The position numbers and the translations under genes are program-made. 64,000 nucleotides of DNA from Sclerodactyla briareus (taxonomy: Eukaryota > Echinodermata > Holothuroidea > Dendrochirotida > Sclerodactylidae): positions 124,001-188,000 of the forward strand of contig JAODTK010005666.1 in assembly GCA_026419785.1 (NCBI GenBank), given 5' to 3'. Position 1 is the first letter of the stretch; each line of letters opens with the position of its first letter. The notes below the pieces were generated by a model. It made no database searches. It saw only the letters and a list, made by a program, of their open reading frames with translations, and was not told where the DNA came from. Below are positions 1 through 10,242 of this stretch, piece by piece.

Positions 1-578
1 TGTGTTGTGTTCTGTCAATTTCCAAAGAGCTTGGTAGATCATTCCTTGTTCTCGAGGGCTGATTTGAATGGATTCTGAGGTTTTTGAGTAATGTTGATTG
101 GTCTAGGTGTTAGAAAGTGTTAAGTGTTGTCCATGGAAGGGTTTATAAAAAGTTAAAGGAGAGATGAAAGGTTTTATGTTACTGGAAAAAGCGTCACTAA
201 GAACAGAAGTTGTTGGATGAAAAGGGAGTTTTTCTGGCCATTATTCAACGAAAGGACAAAATCTTTTGGCCATTTTAGCTTATACTGGTACCTTGTCTGA
301 TTGGATTTAGTGGTTCAAAGTTAAACAAAAGCTTAGTCCAACTGGTGCTAAGCTTGCCTTTTGAGAGGCAGAATGCTGGATATGAGGATAGTCATTGTGC
401 CTTTTCTCTATGTTTGGGGGAAGAGAAGTCAAGGACAGATTTGGTCACATACAACCAGAATGTCAGGTATGGATGGTGTTCTTAATAAACTATTCTTCGT
501 CTGTATTCATTCAGGAGAACTAGGATAATTGCAGCCGTGTTGTGGCGGAGTGCCTCATAATAGTATTTGATAGTATAG
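1..578. other. Probable intron of torsin paralogue A
   Basis: No exon or repeat was recognised here. By position it should be intron of the torsin gene whose 3' exons follow; the Walker A and Walker B exons of that copy would lie to the left of the window. This is inference from the exon order of paralogue B. Confidence 0.35.
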
Positions 579-715
579 GAGTTATAATATGTTGACTGAG
601 GAGGAGGAGAAACTGACAGAAAAGATGTGGTCTGGCAGGGGTTACCCCCTCTTATTGAAATCTTTCGCCGACCAGTTGTCTGTTCCTTTAGCTATTATTG
701 TCAATAGAAACCTTG
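579..715 (+). CDS. Candidate penultimate (sensor-I side) exon of torsin paralogue A
   Basis: An open stretch follows an AG at 577-578. It begins with an N-M-L-T-E-E segment, continues through K-M-W-S-G-R, and ends in LLKSFADQLSVPL. The pattern resembles the torsin stretch after FLSN (N-x-G-x-E-x-I-T, then W-x-S-G-K, then L-K-D-I-E-x-x-L-S-V). It lies 0.3 kb upstream of an unmistakable torsin terminal exon on the same strand, in the expected order. The similarity is weak, it is not close in DNA to the equivalent exon of paralogue B (40149-40286), and no convincing 3' donor was found, so the right end is approximate. It could be a chance open frame. Confidence 0.4.
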
Positions 716-1036
716 CAAGAAGTTGTTGTCAGATGCTTGGAGGAGGCAAATTGTTTGTTGTCTGCAAGGTGGTGGAATTCATTTTTCTGGCGCAAATCTG
801 CCAAAAGTCAGTTGTAAAAAAAATAGAGATGGTGCCATTTGGAATGTTGCAGTTACGCCCACTTTCAAATCCATCCAAGACCACTATTGCTGAACATAAG
901 TGGAGAGATTTCAGATCAGTCAGAAAAAAGCTTCGAAGATTTGAAATAGGCTTCGTCAAAAATCCAAGAGTACTCACTTCTGTGTGGTTGTTAACACTTG
1001 TTTGTGTTACGGAGCATATAATCTCTCTTTTTTCAG

Positions 1037-1407
1037 GTTTTGACGACTCAGAAGTCCGATCTAATGATATCATATGGTCGGTCACTTGTACCTTTTCTGC
1101 CACTCGAGCAGCAGCACGTGAAGCAGGTGTATCGATAAAAAGATGAGAACCTCAGCACCTTGGAGGGGTTCAGGGACGGTGAGATTACACTCATTGCAGA
1201 GGTATGCGGAACTTCAGGTTCGTTCACCGGACCGGTAACAACTTCGCTGTAATGGGATGCAAGAATGTCGGGGAGAAGCTGAACGATGGGGTAGCGTCCG
1301 ATCGGTTTCATGGGCCGGAGTTCTGTGAGTTTTTGTGGCAGAAATTAGAGGAATATGTGCCTTGGGAGACCACAAAAACGACCTTGGCCGATTTGGGCAT
1401 GAGTTAG
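1037..1407 (+). CDS. Torsin-family AAA+ ATPase, terminal exon (paralogue A), with frame breaks
   Basis: A pyrimidine tract and AG (to 1036) precede a frame containing VPFLPLEQQHVKQ, the conserved torsin C-terminal segment (VPFLPLEYKH in vertebrate torsin-1A). That frame meets TAA at the end of the QVYR codons. Homology continues in other frames to MGCKNVGEKLN at about 1252-1284, which is the torsin sensor-II region with its conserved Gly-Cys-Lys. Torsins are ATPases of the ER lumen and perinuclear space that depend on LAP1/LULL1-type membrane cofactors (family knowledge). At least two frame changes separate the segments. They may be decay or assembly indels; homology to the 43089-43409 exon is clear throughout. 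The stop at 1405-1407 closes the GCK frame, but the last 30 or so residues differ from paralogue B and may not be real. Confidence 0.8.
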
Positions 1408-2499
1408 CTGATTTGGGCATGAGTTGGCCGATTTTTGGAACGTGACGACACCGCAGGAAATTGGCTGCCCTCGCTTTGTAGGAGACCTTTCACGGTCTGG
1501 CACATCATTAGTTGGAAATTTTTTTTCTGAAAATCTGGGAGGGATATTTTTGCCAATCCTGGTCCGATTGATATGTTTCCAATGGCTGTAAGGTCCATTG
1601 ATCTATAGAATTCAATTAGCAAGAAAATTCCAAAGAATTGCGTAATGGTGTTTAAAATGTCTCGTAACATCTCTAAAAGGAGCGTGATAACCACCAGAAT
1701 ATGGGCACTCGATGTGAAATTCTTTTCCTGAACCAGGGCATACAAATTCATTGACAGCATTCCGGCAATGCTTGGATTTGGAAAAGAATCATTTTCACAG
1801 AACAGGGTATTTGAATGTTTCAGGTAACTCTGTCCTCAAAATTTCACTGTGCAGGGAGTGATTCCCTGTCAATATACCAGAGATGCCTTCCTGGTCATGC
1901 AGTCCACCACCTAGGTGTCAATGTAACAATCAATTTTTGGGGTTTATGCCGAACAGACCATGTCTCTGTCATTAACGCGGCAATCCCCTTGCCACAAAGG
2001 ATGGTTTATTCTCCAAACTAAAAACATCAAGTGTGAAATAGAGCTCTCCTACATTTTCGATATTCACAATATTTTCTATATCAGTGAGCTAAAATATTTA
2101 TCGTTAAATTATCATTTTTCGATATGACAACATAGGACTATAGCTTGTTCCCACGCTTCAGTCAAGGAATCACTAATCTTCCTGCTTCTATCAGTTTTTT
2201 CAAATAGTTCCAGTTTTCTTTTCATTGTTAACCTTGTGCAATCATATAACATTCCAATCTTTACCATTCCATATTTCTTCAATCTTGAAATCACTGGTCC
2301 GAAACTGATCTTTTTTATTAGAGAGTATGTTCCTTCTCCTTCCAGAAAGTAGAATGAAATGTGTTTGCCACTAGCCCATATGGAAAGTGCGAAGTTGACC
2401 ACTTGTATAAGTCAATTCGAAAGAAGTAGTTTCATTAGCTCCAGAAAGTATTAGTCCTAAACCCTGAGGCATAGTCGGTGCAGAACACTGGAGAATAAT

Positions 2500-2813
2500 C
2501 AGGGGCGTAAACCAAAGTTTCCAAGGGGGGTGTGAACTTGGGACCCGACAATAGTTCTGTCCTGCGATCACTTTTTGTTGACTATTTTTTAATTTCCCAG
2601 GTGTTCTTTTCGGCTACCGTGGTGACCTTCACGACGAGGGGGTAGGTGCCCCATTTGTTACAGTTTTCTTATGGCATTCTTCATTCAAGAACATTCATCT
2701 TCGGGGCTATTCGGTTCTTAAAAATCGGCTTACTGCCGCTACAGGACCGACTTTTGAATATCTCAGGGGGGTGTCCCCACACCCCCCACCCCCACCCCAT
2801 ATTCACGCCCCTG
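2500..2813. mobile_element. hAT-like MITE with 8-bp target duplication
   Basis: The element begins CAGGGGCGT and ends with its inverse (CACGCCCCTG); the left inverted repeat continues as CAGGGGCGTAAA against CAGGGGCGTGAA. It is flanked by agaataat on the left and agaataaa on the right, an 8-bp duplication with one mismatch, as expected for hAT transposons. The interior has G-rich and C-rich runs and no transposase. The homologous site in duplication block B (about 48120) has the flanking sequence without the element, which supports a clean insertion. Confidence 0.75.
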
Positions 2814-3280
2814 AGAATAAAAGCTCAGAAAATTTTAAGACTTGTTGCAATAGGTGAGAGTCTGGAAATTCCATTTTCCAAAGGTGGGGTTGTGATTAAC
2901 ATGTCACCCAAGTAGTATATCCATTGGTTGAATGGCTTATGCTGGTTTGCTGGTTTCACTATTTCCCCTCCCCCCCAATTTTTTGTTCAGGCCCTTTCTT
3001 GTCTTTTGTTCAACACTGCTGTTGCCCTCACCACAAATGGGCATTTCTGGCTGTTGCCGTTCTTACGACCACATCTTGTCACTGGTTCATGTGGTTACAA
3101 CAATCCAACTCGGAGTGGGCGGGTCCGTCCAGCAGTGGTGTCCCCAGTGGAGCCTTGGGGGGGGGTTCCCCTGCCTGTTACCCCTCGAGAATGAAATTGA
3201 GGATATTACAAATGGGATTTGTTATATTGGAAAATTATATAATTCAATAATTCTCTCAACTAATTAATGTGCTGCAAAAG

Positions 3281-5524
3281 ATTTTTTTTGATTCCTTGGA
3301 CGGAGTCCCAAGGACTCTCTGCAGTCACGCGTGGCGCTGTTGTGTTTATGTATGTGTGTGTGTATTTTGTGTATGGAACACCTACCTTGTAATCAGCTAA
3401 GTCCCACATGCCTGGTTGGATCACGTTTCAAACGTGGGTGGTGTGCTTCCCATGATGGGACATGAATGCGCTTTAATTGTTGTATGAGTAGGGGGTCAAC
3501 TTTGGGCAAACAGTGGAAACTTGTAAAATTCTGGTATTTTGGGCACGTTTACCTTTAACAGGCAAATCCCAACATGCCTGGTGGGATCAAGTTCAAACTT
3601 GGTGGGTGTGTTTTCCCATGATTCAGTACTAACGCTATCATTGTTGTATGAGTAGGGGGTCATTTTGGGCAAAAAGTGAACTTGTAAAATTCTGGTATTT
3701 TGGGCAATTTTTCCCTTTTATCAGCAAGTCCAACATGCCTGGTGGGATAAGTTAAAAACTGGTGGGTGGCTTCCCATGAGGAGTACATGAACGCTCTTTA
3801 TGGTTGTAATGTAGGGGTCCATTTTTGGGCAAAAAGTGGAAACTTGTAAAAGTCCCTGGTATTTTGGGCACTTTTACCTTGTAATCAGGCAATCCAACAT
3901 GCCTGGTTGGAACAAGTTCAAACTTGTGTGTGCTTCCCATGGTGAATACCTACGCCTTTTATTGTGTAGTGTAGGGGTCAATTTTGGCCAAAAAGTGGAA
4001 CCTTGTAAAATTCTGGTATTTTGGGCACTTACTTGTCAATCAGGCAAAGTCCAACAATGCTGGTGGGATCAAGTTCAAACTTGGTGTGTGCCTTCTCATG
4101 GTGAGTACATAAACGCTATTTATTGTTGTATGGGTAGGGGGTCAATTTTGCCCAAAAAGTGGAAACTTGTAAAATTCTGGTATTTTGGGCACTTTTACCT
4201 TGTAATCAGGCAAAGTCCAACAATGCATAGTGGGATCAGTTCAAACCTTGGGGGGGTGTGTCTATGGTGAGTAATGAACGCTATTTTGTTTATGGGGAGG
4301 GGGGGCACTTGTGGGCAAAAAGTGGAAACCTTGTAAAATTCTGGAATTGTGGGCAATTCCCTTGTAATAACAGGCAAGTTCCAACCTGCCTTGGTGGGAT
4401 TCGAGTTCAAACTTGGTGGGTGCGCTTCCCATGATGACTACATGAACGCTATTTATTGTTGTATGAGTAGGGGGTCAATTTTGGGCAAAAAGGGAAATTG
4501 TAAAATTCTGGTATTTTGGGCACTTTTACCTTGTAATCAGCAAAGTCCAACATGCCAAGTGGGATCAAGTTCAAACTTGGTGGGTGTGCTTCTCATGGTT
4601 GATACATGACCTATTTATTGTTGTATGGCGTAGGGTGTTCAATTTTGGGCAAAAAGATGAAACTTGTGTAAATCTGTATTTTTGGCAATTTCACCTTGTA
4701 ATCAGGGCCCAAAGTCAACATGCTGGGTGGGATCGAGTTCAACTTGGGTGGGTGCGCTTCCCAGGATGACTACATGAACCTATTTAGTGTTGTATGAGTA
4801 GGGGGTCAATTTTGGGCAAAAAGATCGGACAACTTGGAAAATGCCTGGTATTTTGGTCCTTTAAAACCTTGTAATCAAGGCAAAGTCCAACCATGCCAAG
4901 GGGGATCAAGTTCAAACTTGCGTGGTGTGTCTTCTCTGTGAGTACATGAACGCTATTTATTGTTGTATGGTAGGTGGTCCATTTTGGTGGGCAAAGAAGT
5001 GGGAACTTGTAATATTCTGGATTTTGGCACGTTTACCTTGGATCAGTCAAATCCACCAGGCCTGGTGGGATCAAGTTCAAACTGGTGTGTGTGGCTTCAT
5101 GATGAGTAACATGTGAACGCTATTTATTGTTGTATTGGAGGGGGTCTACTTTGGGCCAAAAGTGGAAAACAATTGTGAATTTTCTGTATTTTTGGGCAAC
5201 TTTTAACCTTGGAATCAGGCAAAGTCCAACATGCCTAGTGGGATTGGAGTTCAAACTTGGTGGGTTGGGGTGTTTGTGCTTCCTAGAGACTTCAGAACGC
5301 TATTTATTGTTGTACACATTGCACAGTTCAGCTTCCATCAGTTATACGGCTTTGTAACATTCGGGTATTTTGGCATACCGTACGTTTTATACCTCCTAAT
5401 CAGGCTATGTCCCAACCTGTCTGGCTGGTCATGAGCATGCCTAGTCATTCTGCTAGTGATCTCATTTTAAGCATGAAAATCAAGACTTGAACACAGCCAA
5501 CCGGTGTGTCAAGGACCACTAAGC
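3281..5524. mobile_element. TIR-like element built of about 12 tandem 163-bp units
   Basis: The left edge reads GATTCCTTGGAC after a T run and the right edge reads GTCAAGGACCACT, which are inverted relative to each other. Between them, from about 3383 to 5330, a unit of about 163 bp repeats about twelve times. Each unit carries TTGTAATCAGGCAAAGTCC, then CATGCCTGGTGGGATCAAG, then a GGGGGTCAATTTTGGGCAAA segment. Unit lengths vary by a few bases. The block is absent from the matching place in duplication block B. All open frames here are by-products of the repeat. Confidence 0.75.
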
Positions 5525-7040
5525 CTTTTGGTTTCTGGTTTATCATGGTACGCGTTCCCCCCTAACCCCAACCCCCCCCTGCCCCCCTCCCCCCTCCCCC
5601 CCTAAAACAGTGATTGACCTAAGCCCAATTATCTGTCACTTAACATTCTTCGTCTGTTAACACAAGTAATTAACAGAAAGTTGTAATCATTGAATAGGTT
5701 GCATTGTTTTTGTTCTTTTTTGGTTAGTTACAGCCTAGAGTGTCTCCTACCTAACTACTTTGCATTATTGTTATAATAACAATGACTCGTAGGGATGAGG
5801 ATCTCAGCCCTGGAAGATCGTCTCTCAGATTGGGTGTGGCCGGTTTAGCAGGTTTTCAACCCCCAATATGGGTTGTAATAACTAACTAGAATGCACATCT
5901 GTGGGTGGCAGAATTTTCGCAAAAGGTTTCAATCAGTTAGAAGCAAACACTACAGTTGGTAAGAGTCGTTTTTGCTCCACAGCTGCCGTCCTCTTCGTCG
6001 TACGATTTTCATACACGTTCAGCATATCGTGTTACCATTTAGTACCTTTTGGATTATTCCAGTTGGCACAGTGGCGAACTTGATTGGGTTATCCTTTACA
6101 CTGGTAATTTTTGTTATACCAGACCTAAATTGGCATTATTCTTGGCAATGTCCTGTTGGAGATGGCGAGACCCATCTTCACGTTCAAGTGTGCTAGCTAT
6201 TTTGACATTGTGTATGCCATCTTTGTGTGAAAAAAAGTAATTTTTGGGGTTTGGCAATATTCTTCTAAACATTTCGAAATATGTGTCCTAAATTCAGGGC
6301 AATAAATGGCAAGTCCTAATTTGTTTGCTTGATGAATGATTAGATGGGCATTGTAGGGTGATGCAATGAATATCATGAATATGGGCGGATTATTTTATTA
6401 CTTGAACGACTTTGAATCAGATAATTGGTCTATCAATATATTGTCCTAAAATTGTTGCAATAACAAAGAATTATTTCTGAATAAATACCTACTATCTGAT
6501 AATGTATTTAGTAGTCTCTCATTCATTGTATTTGAGGACATTTCCTCTCTCCAAATTGCTATCGATTTGCTATATTCAAGCTTCACCACTACCACTGACC
6601 TATTAACATTACATTCATGTGAGCACACTTTTGGTGATACCAGTTGCCCCTTTTTACTGCAGTCGGTTGTCTTTCATGTGTAATAGAAACAAGCCTTCCC
6701 CCTGCTTGAGTGTAAACGGATGGCAGATACAGACAGGGACTTTTTAATCGTCCTCCTAAGATCCACTATATATCACAGACATTAGCCAGGGGGTGCAATT
6801 CATCTGGTGATCACTTTGACCCCATCGACCGTTTGACCTGAAAATGATCGACATGGGGGCTGAATTTTTGGTGATGACCAGATTTGTCTTTTTGAGAGTA
6901 CCAGTGATACATTTCAACAGTCCTATCACAAGCATTTCCAGTTTTGAACTTTTAGAAGGTCAAAACCCAAAAAACCACTGAAATGTTGACATTGGCGAAG
7001 AGAAATAATGATGGGTGGCTGTATCAGATGTTTTGTTTGT
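5525..7040. other. Non-coding: C-rich tract and duplicated intergenic DNA
   Basis: A C-rich tract with interspersed A/T lies at about 5560-5605. The rest matches the 48980-49790 segment of block B, for example the gggttg-aataact region near 5870 and the region near 6450-6600. No conserved protein was recognised; short open frames on either strand are not supported. Confidence 0.5.
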
Positions 7041-7051
7041 CTGCGTCCGGA

Positions 7052-7093
7052 AAAAAAAAAAAAAAAAAAAAAAACAAAAATAAAAAAAAAAAG

Positions 7094-7169
<76 letters not shown>
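7052..7169. repeat. Nearly pure A tract of about 118 bp
   Basis: Adenine runs are interrupted by only a few C, T and G bases. The tract lies just before the left edge of a repeat related to the 3281-5524 element, and could be a retroelement tail or an expanded A microsatellite. The poly-Lys/poly-Phe open frames across it are artefacts of composition. Confidence 0.9.
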
Positions 7170-7172
<3 letters not shown>

Positions 7173-7234
7173 ATATAGTGCTGTACTGTGACCTCTTTAG
7201 AAACTGGACCATGTGGCCTACTTTTAGAGCTATT

Positions 7235-8110
7235 TTTGATTCCTTGACGGACAGTCAGGATCTATTGTGCAGTCATGACAGTGCTGGGGGGTGTGGTGTA
7301 TGTGATGCCTGGCTTGGGATAAATCAACTCGATCCCACCTGGCTGGATTGAGCTTATACTTGGTATGTAGGCTTCCCATGATGGTACATGATCTGTTCTG
7401 GGGTCATGTCAGAGTGGTCAAGTCCGGGAAAACTTTGTGGTACGTAAGTCTAGAACGCTTGGTACAATCGAAGCTGTTAAATTTTGCATTACTGCTTGTG
7501 GGGAGAACAAGAACCCTATTGTTTTTAGTGTAGAGTGGGGTCAATTATTGTAAAAATTGGAAATGTGAAAAACTGGCTTGTGGAAACAATAACAAACCCA
7601 CGGAGGGTCGAGTGCATAACTTGGTATATGGGTTGCCCAATGGTGAGAACATGATCCTATATTGTTTTGTGTCAGGGCAATGTCATTTGGGGTCAGCAGG
7701 GTAAGTTTGAAAAACCTTGGCGGCATGATCAATTCAGAAGGCTTGATCCCCTCAACGGAAATTTGTGGCATACTGCTGCTATGGGGAGTACGAGAACCCT
7801 ATTGTTTTGGTGTAAAGCGGGGGTCAATTTTGGTTGTTGTAAACAAATGCGGGAAATGTGAAAAATCAATATTTTTTTGGCATATTTTTAAGCTGTGAAC
7901 ACGATAAACTTTCCTCCACCCAGAAGAATTGATTTCCTACGTTAGAATGAGCTCATACTTGGTATGTGGGTTCCCCATGCTTGAGTGCATGATCCCTACC
8001 GTTTGGGGTCAGGTCAAAGGTCATCTGAGGTCACCAGAAGTAAGTTGGATTGAAGCTGAGTGAAATTTGCATACTGACTTTCTTTTTATGGGGATGTACA
8101 ACAACCCTCA
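7235..8110. repeat. Diverged relative of the 163-bp-unit element
   Basis: It starts with the family edge TTTGATTCCTTGACGGAC and carries units with CCCACCTGGCTGGATTGAG, then ACTTGGTATGT, then TTCCCCATGCTTGAG-type blocks near 7340, 7620 and 7950. At 8004-8036 it has AGGTCA half-sites with one-base and four-base spacers. Units are longer and less regular than in the array at 3.4-5.3 kb. No right inverted edge was found. Confidence 0.6.
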
Positions 8111-10006
8111 TTGTTCGATCCCTTCAGTCGGCCATGGGAGAACCTCCTGACGCAGGGCGAGAATCAGAAGGAGATAGTGCTCTAAAAATGATGACAGGCA
8201 GTGTAGTCCCGTGGTACAAACGACAAAGAAATTTCCAGGAGGCATGTGGGAATGTCATGTCTTTCTTCTGGGCCTTTTGTCGGATAGCCTTCAAACCAGG
8301 TTCATGATTTGAGTGCCGTGGGTCTACTAGTCAGGACGAAATCAAATGGTCCAACTCAGACTATAAAAGACTCTCTCACCGCCTTAATTAACAATGATAA
8401 GCCCAGACTTTCTTAGAGGACAATTCCAGTAAAAATATTCAAATGGCATATTGATTGTGCATAACAATCAGGCCAATAATTTGTCCATTTTCATAGCAGT
8501 TTGGTTAGAAAGTTACAAATTTTTAAAGATTATTAATTAACACTGCTAAGTTGGCAAATTGGAAACATTGATGGCGTCATATCTACCAATTTTGAAAGGA
8601 AAATGTCAGAACGAAATATGGGCTTATCCCTATAATTGTGTATGAAATAAAACGGTTGCCAATTTGCCCAAATCTGCGCATTATATGAAATTTGAGGGAA
8701 GCAAGGAGGAGGAAGCCATTTCTTACCAACCGAACATGCCTATAAACCTGGAACAAAGTGAATTTGTATATGTGCAGTATCCAGGTCTGTATACCCTGCT
8801 GGCCCTAGGTTCGATCCTCTGCCTCAGAACCAACGCTTCAGTTGTATCAGTGATAGCTTCCATGGGCGTCAACAGGTGGGGGACGGGGGGACAGGCCCGG
8901 CCCACTTCAAAAAAGTTGAGGGGGGGGGGATCATATATCGTTTGTCCACCCACTTTCTGACGGAATGAAATTAAAAATAATAGGACCTGCCCGATTTGAC
9001 GTCACGCGGAACTGATTCTATTTTTGTCTCTAACCGAACAATAATCGCGTTGGAAATTGTCTTGAGTCACAATCCCAAGGTGCGGACCCAGGTGAAGATA
9101 TGTACCCGACTAGGGCCGACGTCGAAGCATGGGCCGTCATCCTGGGGGGGGGGGGACGGGGGGACACGTCCCCCACACTTCGATGGTGAGGGAAACCAAT
9201 TACATGTCCCCCTCCCCCCACGTTTTGGCGTATGGGGGACATGGGGTCGCATAACATTGCCCCTGGGTTTTTGTGATATCTCATTTAGGCGCGGGAATTG
9301 AAGCCTTTAGGCAATAGCAGATTATGGGCCCATTAAGGTCCTAAAACACTCAAATTTTCCATCGAATTCCGCCCGGATTAGTGGCAAAAATTTCGTGTCG
9401 CTCCTCTCCACTCTGCCTATAGGTGTCAATTAGGAGTTTCGTCGACTGTTTTCTTTTCTTCGATTTTTACGATAATTTTTCTGCCCCCGATGGCTTATCC
9501 ACGTTTTTGTCAACCCCTGAAATCAATCATTCATTTTCGTATTTAGAAATAGGCCCGCATGGCCATCGCAAGATCCACTATTTACAGGCGCCTGAAATCA
9601 CGTTCACAACAATTTTACATTCGCTGAAAATTGCATAGGACTCCCACATTTAGCCGGCCCATTGACTCAGAGCTCAGACTTCCACACTAGAATTGACTTC
9701 CCCTTCGATGAGCTGCTGATCCCAGGATAAGTTCACTTTTCCAATTCACTGTACGGTTGACCGCTTAGAATTTCGCTATGGTCCGCCCTTTTTTGGCCCG
9801 CGCGCTTCGCGAGCGTTGTGTCTTTTCTTCGTGTTGCAATGCCAAGTATAGGAGCATGAGTTTTTTGTCACCCTTTCACTGAAGAATACAGGTATTTCCT
9901 TCAAAATTCCAAAACTGAATCATAACTGACTCAATCAAAACAAACATATGATTTTAGTTGATGGCATTATCTCGAACGCTTCCACACTTTAGTTATAGCC
10001 CTACTC
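8111..10006. other. Non-coding with G-run/C-run hairpin modules
   Basis: Around 8870-8950 and 9140-9250, runs of ten or so G are followed by C runs, giving potential GGGGG/CCCCC hairpins. A near-palindrome CGCGCTTCGCGAGCG at about 9800 recurs at about 14415. Nothing protein-coding was recognised. Confidence 0.45.
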
Positions 10007-10157
10007 CAGGGATGTAGTCGAGACGGCCGGTAGCCCAAGACCACCTTACCTTTTGATCTATACACTGTAGGTATGGGGGTTCGTTCTCGAAGGCGAACCG
10101 AGACCAGTTATATTCGAGAATAATTCAATACCGAGACCAGTCTCGACCACATCCCTG
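10007..10157. mobile_element. 151-bp MITE with 18-bp terminal inverted repeats
   Basis: The left end CAGGGATGTAGTCGAGAC is mirrored by GTCTCGACCACATCCCTG with one mismatch. The interior is short and non-coding, with two CGAGACCAG-type sub-repeats. The CAGGG terminus is typical of hAT, but no clear 8-bp target duplication is seen, so the superfamily is a guess. A 12-bp inverted pair CTGCACTCAAAG / CTTTGAGTGCAG begins at its right edge (10155-10166 and 10231-10242). Confidence 0.65.
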
Positions 10158-10242
10158 CACTCAAAGTCTACAGCTTTCAAACCAGTTTCACTCACGTTTC
10201 CAAACTGATTAACTAATACCTTTACCGCATCTTTGAGTGCAG

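Larger units (their letters stand above)
830..6650 (+). repeat. Segmental duplication, block A (partner at about 42800-49800)
   Basis: Collinear similar DNA includes the intron before the torsin terminal exon (860-930 with 42897-42960), the exon itself, the 3' flank (1775-2020 with 43391-43620), the segment around 2155-2500 with 47820-48125, 2925-3190 with 48245-48510, and 5640-6640 with about 48980-49790. Copy-specific insertions separate the blocks: about 330 bp at 1410-1770, a MITE at 2500-2813, and a tandem-repeat element at 3281-5524 in A; two dispersed elements and a LINE in B. Divergence is substantial, so the duplication is not recent. Confidence 0.8.

Noticed and set aside
3752..5434. 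Several open frames in the 163-bp array
   Set aside because: Each is the same repeat unit read in different frames.
6926..7351. Open frames rich in Lys or Phe
   Set aside because: Produced by the A tract at 7052-7169.
8805..8830. GGTTCGATCC, box-B-like
   Set aside because: No box A at suitable distance and no tRNA fold; same for GGTTCAAACCC near 16390.
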